Both the position numbers and the translations under genes were made by a program. A model generated the notes under the pieces. The model was given only the letters and a program-made list of their open reading frames with translations. It was not told where the DNA came from and did not search any database. From Thelonectria olida (Eukaryota > Ascomycota > Sordariomycetes > Hypocreales > Nectriaceae), in the NCBI GenBank assembly GCA_020736575.1, contig JAGPYM010000022.1, forward strand, positions 1 to 64,000: a stretch of DNA of 64,000 nucleotides, given 5' to 3'. Of the stretch, positions 34,732-45,000 are shown piece after piece (the stretch's first letter is position 1; every line of letters starts with the position of its first letter).

Positions 34732-35105
34732 TGCCTGCGGGCCGGAGGTTTCCTGAAAGCCTGACCACCTCACTTGCCATCGGGGAAGCCGGAAGTGATG
34801 CAACCTTCAAGCTGAGCCTCGGCCTTCCGAGATGAGCCATGCTTTGGAGTTAGAGCGTGGCATTACTTCTTTGAGGAATTGCTCCTTTAGGAAATGTTGA
34901 CTTTTGCTTGAGAAATGATGCCTCTCAATTTCTCTTTCCCAAGAAGGAAGTTTCTATAAGCGGAAGGAATAATGCCTGTTTCTCAATCTCTGTAGCCTTA
35001 TATATAACCATGAAACTCCCATGATGAAGTTGCTCCTACAAATCACACCGATACATCAGGAAGCTCCGTGCTTTTACTTTTCTATGCTTTTATGATCTTG
35101 ACATC
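34732..35105. other. Intergenic stretch before the chromodomain-like gene
   Basis: No frame of note. The last 100 bp are pyrimidine-rich with TATATATAACC at about 34999-35009, a possible core promoter for the gene starting at 35106. Confidence 0.4.
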
Positions 35106-36438
35106 ATGATTCTCAAACTCCAGGCTTACAACCCAGCTACAGGGAAGTTTGAATCGTCCAGCAAGGGAATATCCTCCCAGAAGCCTGAACCTAAGGGTCC
35201 GGGCCATATGAGGACGAAGCCCATGGCAGTGCCTCTCTCTACATCAGGCGAACAGGCCTGCGATAGTTCTGATAGCCGAACCCCAACAGAGCATTCCTCA
35301 GCTGCTGCCAACGGATTGGTTGACCTCACTGGGGCCAGTCACAGTATTGAGCCCCCTCCGAAACAGTATAACAGCCAGCACTATAATGTTGAAATTGCCG
35401 ATAATCGTCGAGGTATGAACTCGTATTGTTTAATCTATTTGCCTACTAAGCTTGCATAGGGAATGGAGAGGATATGGTTGCACTTCAGCTCAAATCTAAC
35501 GCCTTGACCTACTGTCATGCTGAGAATCTCCTATCGCGACAGTTTGAGGGACCAGGCACGAACAGCAGAACGACTGAATATTCAGACCCAAATAACAATC
35601 GGGGACCAATGGAAATTCCCACACCCGCCAACCCATCATCTACCCTTATGGAGCAACCAAGCCCTTCAACAGATTCAACCAGCCATTCACTGTGTCCTGC
35701 ATCTCCATCTCAACAAGATGCTGTTACGCAAGCAAGTGCGAGCCAGAAATCTGTCGATCAATTCTTCAGTCAGCCCGATACCTTAGAAAGAGGTCCAAAT
35801 GCGCTTCAAAGCCAGAGTTTTGAACCGAGTGATGAAAGCTCCACAACTCTCACAAGAAAAACCAGCCAAGAAATTGGTGGCAGTGCTCATCATGACACCC
35901 TCCCTTCAGCGTCAAAACGAATCCGACGCGGATGGGCAACTGTACAGAAGGACCCTAATAACATCAGTAAGCGAAAGGTTCCGCTGGGACTTCGGCCTAC
36001 TAACTCTTTACAGGCCAATCCATCAATTCAGTGAACATCAATAAGATCCTGGCTAATAGACCAGCAAGATCAGCAACAGATACCGCCGACGGTGAAGACA
36101 TAGCAAGCGTGGATCATGACTTTGCCAGTTCTATCAACATATCAACTACTACAGCCTATCCCACATCTGAGCATATTGAAGCAGGTACCGTGGTCAGTAA
36201 TACGGAGATGGAGTGGGAAATTGACGGCGATCTGATGGGCAAAGAAGTGATAGATGGTGTGGTGCACTACTTGGTTCCCTGGAGACCAACCCTTGTACCG
36301 GAGCATGAGATCTATGCCCCTGAACTCATCCGCAGTTTTGAGAAAAAGTTTCAGTTACGAACCTGCAAACAAGTAAAGGGAGATAGGGTGACGAAGAAGG
36401 TTACGGCCAAACACCTAAAGTCTAAGGGCAGGCGTTGA
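35106..36438 (+). CDS. Chromodomain-like protein
   Basis: Three exons (35106-35412, 35460-35966, 36014-36438) are joined by two 47-bp introns with donors GTATGA and GTAAGC, branch sites CTACTAAG and CTACTAAC, and acceptors CATAG and ACAG. The frame is continuous for 412 residues. Residues 1-330 are low-complexity, rich in Ser, Thr, Pro and Gln, and probably disordered. Residues about 338-385 resemble a fungal chromo or chromo-shadow domain: EWEIDGDLMGKEVIDG, HYLVPWRPTLVPE, LIRSFEKKF. The usual third cage aromatic in the W-x-P-E segment is replaced (TLVPE), so methyl-lysine binding is uncertain and a protein-protein role is possible. The tail is basic. A role in chromatin is inferred only from this domain. 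Confidence 0.65.
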
Positions 36439-37768
36439 TAATATGAAGTAGATCGAATTGGCCTTATAAGTAGGAGTACCTTCCCATTCTCAGACCATAG
36501 TGAAGAAAAATTGTCAAGATCATCATAAGGGCCTGGGGATCATGCAACAAGCATCTTAATGATAATGTCGAGCTGCTATTTGATATGCATTCTTATTATG
36601 AAGTAGCTACTTTCCCGAATGAACTTTATTGCCTTGATTATTAAATTTAGCCCCTCGACTTGACTTGGCCATACGTAAAGCTTAAGCGAGGGCGGGGAAG
36701 GTGAGGAGAAACGAGTGTAGAGAATCTTGTTTGTTAATTCAGGATTTCGCAATTTGAGATTTTTTTAAGGTTGAGGATGGAACCAATCCTTTTCCTCAAT
36801 CTCGGCACCATCGCCTACGTTGGCAGCTGGCGTGCCATAGCTCAGAGTTCGTCCGAGGGCCTGACGGGTAGGCTCGCCTGGATCTTATGGAGGGGGGCTT
36901 ATATTACCCGAAGCATGAGCATACGAAACAAGATTATGGATCTGGTTCACTAGATCATGACTTGGCTTTTTGGCCGTGATATTTCGAGGTTCTGAGGGGA
37001 GTCTCAACTTTTTTCATCCGTGGACTATTGTCCCAACTCTTCAATGAGAGAGGGGGCAGATGAAACTTGCTCACGGCAAAAAAAGGGTACGGTTAGAGGG
37101 GATATATATGTCAAGCAGTACGTGTATTCGGTCCATTGATCCAAATCAGTTTGAGTCGGTTCCGAACCGGTGAGGAGGTGAGAACGGACCATCCATACCG
37201 CTTGAAGGCGTCAGCGAACGCAGATCCTTGTATCAAATGATTGGTGTGGCAGTGAAAGAGTTTAACAAGAGGTTCAGAGGAGACTAAGTATAATCACACG
37301 ATAACTATATGTACCATGGATATATGGACGTATTCTCTTTTTTCCCCGTTTCCCACCTAAAGAGGAATTTGGAGTTGCTTGCTGGAGAGATGAAGATTTC
37401 AGTCCGACGATATTACACACCAAGTACAGGGTGACGGGAAATCGACCTCTATGTTCGGAGGTTGAGGATGCATTTCTTGGATGTTCATGGTGCCGCTTTT
37501 AGAGGCCATTTTCCCTGCCGTACCTCGACGCTGACCCGCTCCCCGTGCCCCTTTGGCCCCCTAAGCGCCAACGCACCTTGGAGCTCCACCAGGGCCACCC
37601 GCACCTCAGTTGGCATCATTAATTTTAAACATGAGCCAGCCACCGTTACGTCCTTGAGGGCAAGGGAGCCGCCTACTACAAATAATTCAGCCCTCATCCT
37701 TGATTTCAAGTTGCCGCTTCACAGTTTTGGCCAACTCAGACGTATCTTTTACCCAATCTAGCAACAGG
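36439..37768. other. Stretch without a recognisable gene
   Basis: Short frames only, the longest 99 codons. AT-rich patches alternate with ordinary sequence. Nothing is supported. Confidence 0.4.
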
Positions 37769-38175
37769 ATGGTTGTTGTGTCGTCCACCCGGGCTCAGCG
37801 CTCGCCTGAGTACTATCGAGCGAAACGCCAGAAACTCATCGAGCAGGGGACCGTCAAGAGGAGACATGCAAAAACCACAAAGATCAACATGCATGGGGTA
37901 AAAACAAAGTGGACGAGGTACGGCAGAGCAAGAGAAATTTCAGTACAAGCACCAGTGGTTACGGAATCGCAGCGCAGCTACCATACCTAAAAAAGCTTAT
38001 CTACGAATTCAACAGTCGTAAAGCTCGTACTCGCCGCATTCACCTGGTGTGGAAGTTGAGTACTCTTGGTAAGATGCAAACGACTCAGATTATCTGCTTA
38101 ACTAACGTATCGAGAACTGGCTGTTGCCGTCAAGGACTTACTGGATGGTGCACTCATGGAGGATACTTTGGATGA
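37769..38175 (+). pseudogene. Possible DUF3435/FluG-like N-terminal relic
   Basis: From the ATG at 37769 the frame reads RSPEYYRAKRQKLIEQG and HAKTTKINMHGVKTKWTRY, then shifts frame with LPYLKKLIYEFNSRKARTR and LVWKLSTLGK. The alternation of a basic helix, a W-containing core-binding-like segment and a downstream helix reminds me of the N-terminal region of fungal FluG/DUF3435 proteins. The fit is weak and no catalytic motif is present. It could equally be another degraded gene with introns. Confidence 0.22.
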
Positions 38176-38849
38176 TGGATATGTAGGCTGTGCGGCAGCA
38201 ATCGTTGTTCGGCGGCTGACTCGCACCAGATCTTGAAAATATCTATCTATATCGAGCACATCCCTCAAAGTCACGATATAAGTCCTCGTACTATGATCGT
38301 AAAAGGCACTCCCGATTTCGATGTCATTCTTCGTGAGGAAGTCGAAGGCAAGTACATCCGGAAGATCCAGGAGAAAGCGAAGAGCAGGGAGGACATGATA
38401 GTCATGGGCAAGTTATCCCTCAAACTCACTTGTGCTAGTTCTGATCCGTATAGTATCGGCATCGGCTGAGGTGAGGCGTGCATTACGAGAGCTTGTCCGG
38501 GGATATTTGGACAGAAAAGTAGACATGACGGAATTAGATTACCAGCCAGAGACGTAAAAGTGCACATACAGGCACACGATTTATTTCATTGCTGAGTAAG
38601 AGTACAGTAGAGTTCAGGTTCAACGTCCGCGTTTTAGCGTACGAAAATATATCATTGTAGTCCATTCCTATCCAGATTTATTGTAATGACGAAGTAGGCT
38701 TTTAATTCGATAGGGCCTGATCGTGTTGGCGATAATGCATTCCGTGCGTACGTGCTCCATGCCATTGACCCATTCCACTACATCCGGCATTCTGAAATCG
38801 ATATCCGAGCCCCTAGACTTATATAAATAGCGTGACGGGATGCAAACAC
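38176..38849. other. Stretch without a recognisable gene
   Basis: Contains a 78-codon plus-strand frame at 38233-38469 that is protein-like but unrecognised; it may continue the relic upstream. The right end supplies the 3' UTR of the DUF7587 gene. Confidence 0.35.
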
Positions 38850-39747
38850 CTATTCTGCGAAGTTAGTGAAGTCCAGAAACAAGAAGGTATTACACTGTAA
38901 CCACACGCCTTCGAACACGTTCTGGATTTCAACCCAAACTTCCTTATTCCAGTCTCTCTTTCGAAGTGAGAGGAACATCATGGCAATCTGAAAGTGGATA
39001 TTCTTGTCGGGATTTTGGAGGATTCTGCCTGCCGTCCAGCCGGCTGCCCAGATGTCGTCGTTGGTGACACTGGCAGCATCGGCTGGAAATCCAAATATAT
39101 TGGTCCATGACTTTCGAAACCGGTCAAGACTCTCGTGGAGACGTTCATCTCGATCAAGCTGGTGGAATCCTGGTAAAAGAGTATTAATCTCCCTCCCTCT
39201 CACCGACTCGAGATTAACCGATCCTAAGATAGCATTGCTAGGCACACCGCCAAACATAAAGTACTCGTGGTAAGGATCATCATGCCAGTGGATATTCCGC
39301 GGTGCGACTCCAAGGTATGTAGCCAGGAATTTGGCTGGGTAGATTCTACCCTTTGGCATCTTCCACGTATCGACCAGAAAGATCTGGATGTCCCCATATC
39401 CTCGGCTCAGCAGCCAGTGTGCGTAGTTTAGTCCCCAGAGCAAAGACCCTGTCAGGGAGGTAATTTCGCAAGGTGCGTCATAATATTCCCCAATCATGTG
39501 AGTGGAAATCCACGATCGGAGTTCCTCATCGGTGACATGTTGTAGCTCGTTAGCACTAGTTCGATAGTACCGGGATTTCGTTGACTCGACTCTCCACGTG
39601 AAACGAGGGATATGAACCAAGGCGGCTTCTAGGGCTATGTGGGTTTAGCAGCAGTCTGAATATGCTATAAAACATTGCAAAGGAAACACTGTATGATTTT
39701 GGATGGTTGCTCAGTTCGGGACTAAGGGCCTGCTTACCAAGAGCCAT
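38850..39747 (-). CDS. DUF7587-like domain protein
   Basis: Two exons on the minus strand: a 10-nt first exon 39738-39747 and the main exon 38850-39634. The 103-bp intron has donor GTAAGC, branch TGCTAAAC and acceptor ACATAG. This adds a short N-terminus before IPRFTWRVESTKS and gives 264 residues; without it the protein could start at the ATG at 39620. The pattern FTWRVESTKS, then DAPCEITSLTGSLLWGLNYA, then IQIFLVDTW matches, from memory, the fungal DUF7587 domain, often found near heterokaryon-incompatibility-type genes. The function of this domain is not established. The C-terminal half (DIWAAGWTAGRIL, MMFLSLRKRDW) is also well formed. No membrane segment or signal peptide is seen. Confidence 0.65.
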
Positions 39748-40422
39748 ATTTTAAGTCTGCTCGAAAGTCCTGTTCTGTTGTGTGGCGTGTAACGGCGCCA
39801 GAAATTGCTGCCCAATGGCAGTTAAGGCTGGAACTCTGGGGCCTGGTCATCAATCACTATGAGTCATACCCGTGGTGGGGGTAAAAATCGGCTGCTGTTA
39901 AGCAAACAATGTTTCCGCTTAATGACTCTTTTTTTGTATAAGCACCGACGCTGTATGGATTGTGAAAGATGAAAAGGGGATGGATGCTTTGGCTGCCTGC
40001 AGAATATCGTGCATTTGCATCGGCGGTGGTGGGATCAGCGGCCGCTATCGGTTGCCGCTCAGGCCGTGTACTGATGATGAAGTTCTCTTAGAGCGGAGGC
40101 AGTATAATTATCTCTTGGTTACAAGCAGCCCTTTTCCGGTTCTCGGCAGCGATCTACGTGGTTGGTTATGCTTGATTCCACGTCGCGATGCTATAGCTTT
40201 GGAATGCTGCCACTGGCTGGGAAAGGCAAAAGGATGGGTGCTGCCTTGCTGCCTAACCATCCGAGTTGCAGGTCGTCCAAGGCTGTGCTCTCACGTAACG
40301 AGTTACGTAACAAGTTCTGTCAGAGTACCATAAAGCGGGGGCTCGTAGCCGTGGTACCCTCAGACGGACAGTCTCACAAAAAAAGACCCCCAGCTAAGGT
40401 AGTAGAAGCGGGACGATAGAGG
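39748..40422. other. Stretch without a recognisable gene
   Basis: Carries the 5' region of the minus-strand DUF7587 gene. A 123-codon plus-strand frame at 39962-40333 has no motif and is Cys/Trp-rich in a way typical of chance frames. Confidence 0.4.
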
Positions 40423-40458
40423 ACACTCTTTACACTCTTTACACTCTTTACACTCTTT
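40423..40458. repeat. Four tandem 9-bp units at the LINE 5' end
   Basis: Four perfect ACACTCTTT units just before ORF1 of copy C. They may be part of the LINE 5' UTR, perhaps an internal promoter, or flanking DNA. Confidence 0.75.
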
Positions 40459-40504
40459 TAGGCGAAAGGATAGGTTGGGGCTGCCGTGAGCGTGGCATCG
40501 TGAG

Positions 40505-42046
40505 ATGGACGCGACCGTCGAGGAGATCCTTGTCGAGGGTGGGGATTCGGTGGCTGCGACGCGTCGCTCGTCGAGACCCGTGAAACCAACCGCGAAAGCC
40601 CAAAAGTTTTGGCAAGTAGCCTCAAGCCAGGCCGGGACATTCAAGAATGCCGGCACAAAGCAAGTGGCAGCAGGAGACAACGCCTGGGACAATGCGAACG
40701 AGGGAATTCGGGCTGTGGATGGCGCGGCGCGCAGCGATTCATCGCTAATCCAGGAGATGCTCCAGACGACGCTACAGACGATGCTCCAGGAAACATCGAG
40801 CCATCTTATGAGCAAGCAGAAACAAATGCTGGAGAGGCTCTGGGATGCCTTGATGGAGAACCACCAGAAAGCGACAAAAGTGATGAGCGATCAGCTGGAG
40901 ATGATCCGGCAACTCCAGAAGGAGATTCGCACGACCAGAGCCGAGGCAGCCGAGGAGCGGAAGAGGACAGAAGAGCTTAGGCGTATGCACGAACAGACGG
41001 CCGATCAGCTCAGGGCCATGCGAGAACAGGGAGCGGAAGATCACAAGCAGCTGCGCAAGCAGATAACCGAGCAGATAACTGAGCAGATGAACGAGCAGCT
41101 TGGGCAAGTACGGAAGGAAGCGGCGGAAGAAATGAGACAGCTACGAGAACAGCTGGACCTGGTGGCCAGAAGCATCGCAGCCAACAGTGCCCAGACAAGC
41201 CCACAGCCATCGTATGCAGACGTAGCCCGCATCCCACCGATGAGCCAACCCAGCAATGTTCGAACTCTCTCATCTCTGCGAACAACGCCATCCGCGTTTA
41301 CCGATACTCTCTTCTGCACCATCGACACATCGCGCGTCAACGAGGAGGAGAAGGGAAGAGCACAAGTGGGAGGAGTCCGACAGGCCATCGAGGAAGAGAT
41401 GAGGAAGAAGGAGGGCCGACAAGACTGGAGGTGTGCAGCCGTGGTGAAGGACGCAAAGAAGGTAGACCGCATTAAGGTGATCTGCCGAGACGAGTCGGAG
41501 ATGAAGCTCGTCAAGGAAGCGGCAGAGAAGACAGCAGTCAAGGGTGCAAGAGTCCTCAGGGACCAGCTATATCCGGTCAAGGTTGACGGCGCAAACAGAA
41601 CAGCGGTGTTGGACCCGATGGGCAACGAGCTGCCAGGCGCGGCGGAGGCGCTGGGAAAGGAGAACGGCGTGACGATTGCCAAGATGCACTGGCTCAGCGA
41701 CAAGGAGAATGGGAAATCGTACGGCTCGATGGTGATCTACGTCACGAAGGCGAGCGATGCACAACGCCTCCTGGAAGAGAGATACTTTCACCTCGCTGGG
41801 GAGTCAGCCAGCACCAACGTTTTCGAGCGACGTCAAGGTCCGGCCCAGTGCTACAACTGTTGGGAGCTTGGCCACAAGGCCTTCAACTGCAACAAACCCC
41901 AGCGATGCGGCAAATGTACAGAGACGGGACACCGTCACACACAATGTCAGGCGATCGAGCCCAAGTGCGCTCTCTGTGGAGGGCCGCACGAATCGCTCAG
42001 TCGCAACTGCCGAGTGCGACGAATGCATGGCAACAATGTGTACTAA
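40505..42046 (+). CDS. LINE copy C ORF1 (gag-like RNA-binding protein)
   Basis: 513 residues. The N-terminus is Ser/Thr-rich. A long coiled coil spans about residues 95-225 (MLERLWDAL, QLEMIRQLQKEIRTTRAEA, QITEQITEQMNEQLGQV). A central domain follows (FCTIDTSRVNEEEKG, GARVLRDQLYPVKV), and three zinc knuckles end the protein: CYNCWELGHKAFNC at about 448, CGKCTETGHRHTQC at about 465 and CALCGGPHESLSRNC at about 484. The protein should trimerise or multimerise, coat the element RNA and form the retrotransposition particle in the cytoplasm and nucleus. The stop (TAA 42044-42046) overlaps the ORF2 start. No frameshift or nonsense codon is seen. Confidence 0.88.
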   Translation: MDATVEEILVEGGDSVAATRRSSRPVKPTAKAQKFWQVASSQAGTFKNAGTKQVAAGDNAWDNANEGIRAVDGAARSDSSLIQEMLQTTLQTMLQETSSHLMSKQKQMLERLWDALMENHQKATKVMSDQLEMIRQLQKEIRTTRAEAAEERKRTEELRRMHEQTADQLRAMREQGAEDHKQLRKQITEQITEQMNEQLGQVRKEAAEEMRQLREQLDLVARSIAANSAQTSPQPSYADVARIPPMSQPSNVRTLSSLRTTPSAFTDTLFCTIDTSRVNEEEKGRAQVGGVRQAIEEEMRKKEGRQDWRCAAVVKDAKKVDRIKVICRDESEMKLVKEAAEKTAVKGARVLRDQLYPVKVDGANRTAVLDPMGNELPGAAEALGKENGVTIAKMHWLSDKENGKSYGSMVIYVTKASDAQRLLEERYFHLAGESASTNVFERRQGPAQCYNCWELGHKAFNCNKPQRCGKCTETGHRHTQCQAIEPKCALCGGPHESLSRNCRVRRMHGNNVY

Positions 42047-45000
42047 CCTCCAGATCCTCCAGCTCAACGTGGGGAAGAGGGATGCAGTGCAACTGAGCAT
42101 GATGAACGATGGAGACTTGCGGGACTACGCGGTGCTGGCAGTAGCCGAACCATACGCGCTGAACATTGACGGCGCGGTGGTGACAACGCCAAACAACCAC
42201 AGAAACTGGACGAGATTTATACCGATGAAGAGACACGAGATGCGATGGCCGATCCGCAGCATGCTCTGGATCCGCAGGGACCTGGAGACGGAGCAGGTGC
42301 CGATACCGTCAGCCGACCTGACGGGAGCAATAATACGACTGCCCGACCGGGACGTCCTGGTGGTATCGGTGTATGTGGAAGGGAGTAATGAGAATGCTCT
42401 ACGCACGGCAATGGAGCAACTGCACAGGGTGATGACGGGCTTCCGCAACAGCACAGGGAAAAGAACGGACGTGATCTTGGCAGGCGACTTTAACCGCCAC
42501 GATCAACTATGGGGAGGTGACGAGGTGACAGGCAGACGCCAAGGGGAGGCAGATGCAATCATCGACCTCATGGATGAGCATGGCCTTCTCAGCCTCCTCC
42601 CCAGGGGAACGAAAACCTGGGAGAGGGGTGGTGCGGAGAGCACGATCGACCTGGTGCTTGCGTCGTCCGAACTGGCCGAAGAGATGGTTCACTGCGGCAT
42701 TCACCAGACCGAACACGGGTCGGACCATAGGGCAATCCAGACAGAGTTTGACCTCACGACACCGGAGAGGACGATGAGTCCGAGACTGCTCTTCAAGAAT
42801 GCACCGTGGAATGCGATCAAGGAGAGAGTGAAAGATCAGCTGGCACTCCTCCCATGGGACGGCGGGGTTCAGACACAGACGGATAGGCTGATGGAGGCAG
42901 TCCTCGGCGCAATCCACGCACTCGTCCCGCGAGCGAAGCCATCGCCATACGCCAAGAGATGGTGGACAACGGACCTTACTCGACTCCGAAAAACCTACAC
43001 GTACTGGAGAAACCTGGCGAGGGCGCAGCGGCGGGCAGGCCATAGACAGGAAAACCTAGAGAGCCAGGCGAAGGTAGCATCCAAAGAGTACCACGACAGT
43101 ATCAGAAGACAGAAGAAGGCCCACTGGGACGACTTCCTCGCAGACGGCGCCAATATCTGGCAAGCGGCCAAATACCTCAAACCTGGTGGCGACATGGTCG
43201 GCGACAAAATCCCCCGGCTAAAAAGGGCGGACGGGACGACAACGCAGGACAAAGCGGAACAGGCAGAAGAACTGCTGAGGGCATTCTTCCCGCCGCTACC
43301 AGCAACCATCGAAGACGAAGGTCCACGACCGTGGCGGAGAGAAGTGGCCATGCCAGACTTGACGTTGGAGGAGGTGGAGGAGAAAGTCATGGCAGCCAAG
43401 GCGTGGAAAGCGCCCGGAGAAGACGGCCTGCCGGCGATGGTGTGGAAGCAACTGTGGCCGGTGGTCAAGGAACGCGTGATGCATCTGTTCCGCACCTCAC
43501 TGAATGAAGGACAGCTGCCAAACCAGTGGAGGAGCGCCAAGATCATCCCGCTCAAGAAGCCGGACAAGGGCGACTATGCGCTCGCAAAGGCATGGAGACC
43601 GATCTCGCTGCTGTCGACGCTGGGCAAGGTGCTCGAAGCAGTGGTGGCGGACAGGATCTCGTACGTCGCCGAGACGTTCGGGCTCCTGCCTACAAACCAC
43701 TTTGGCGCAAGGAAACGGCGGTCGGCAGAGCAGGCACTGCTGCTCTTCCAAGAACAAGTGTACAAAGCATGGCGGAACCGCAAGGTGGTCAGCCTGGCCA
43801 GCTTCGACATCAAAGGCGCGTACAACGGCGTGTTCGATGACAGACTGCTACAGAGGCTGACAGCAAGAGGCATCCCGAAGAAGCTGGTGCAATGGGTGGA
43901 AGCGTTCTGCTCCAACCGTACAGCCAGTATCGTGGTGAACGACTACACATCAGAGCAACGGGAGCTGCCGCAAGCCGGCCTTCCCCAGGGATCGCCGCTT
44001 TCGCCTGTGCTTTTCCTGTTCTTCAACGCAGACCTGGTACAAAGCAAGATTGACTCTAAAGGCGGATCGATAGCGTTTGTCGACGACTACTCGGCTTGGG
44101 TCACGGGGCCAACAGCGGAGGCGAACAGGGACGGCATACAGGCCATCATCGACCGGGCACTGGCGTGGGGGAAACGCAGTGGAGCAACGTTTGAGCACGA
44201 CAAGACAGCAATTGTCCACTTCACGCGCGTAGCTGAACGCACCAGCGAGGCGCCGTTCATGATCAATGGAGTAGAAGTCAAGCCAAAGACGACGGCCAAG
44301 CTCCTAGGGGTGATTATGGACACGGAGCTCAGGTTCAAGGAACACATGGCCAAGGCCGCCACCAAAGGTCTCTCGGCAGCCATGTGTCTACGGAGACTCA
44401 GGATGCTGCCACCACAAGCTGCCAGACAACTCTTCGTCGCAACCGTGGCCCCAGCCATGGACTACGCATCTGTCGTATGGTCGCATGCGCGCGGCGAGAG
44501 GGAATTGAAAGAGCTCAACAGGGCTCAGAAAATAGGAGCGCGGGCCATCACGGGAGCCTTCCAAACGGTGGCGGCAACAATAGCTGAAGCGGAAGCCAAC
44601 ATCCAAACAGTACGCGAGCGACATGCTCTGGCCGGAATGAAGTTGTACCTCAATATGCACACGCTGCCAAAGAAGCACCCGCTCGCGACACTCAAAGTGT
44701 CAGTGAGTCGAAGGTACATCTCGCCGATGAAGAGACTGGCGCTTGCCCTCGGCGAGAGCGGAATCGGGCGGATGGAAACAATCGAAGCCTATGCAGCACC
44801 TCCGTGGCACCCCCGCGTGTCGCTGGTGTGTGAGGTAGACCGGAAGGCGGCGATAGCGGCAGCCAACAGTGTCGAAGACATCACTATCACGACCAGTGCT
44901 TCGGACAGAGGAGGAATAGTGGGCATGGGAGGCATCATCAGCCACAAAGCAGCAGGGCAAGCGAACAGGGTCGTGGCTAGGTACTCGGTCACTCTCGGCT

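Noticed and set aside
41041..41703. 220-codon minus-strand frame inside LINE ORF1
   Set aside because: Antisense of a proven ORF1; Ser/Leu-rich composition typical of antisense frames.
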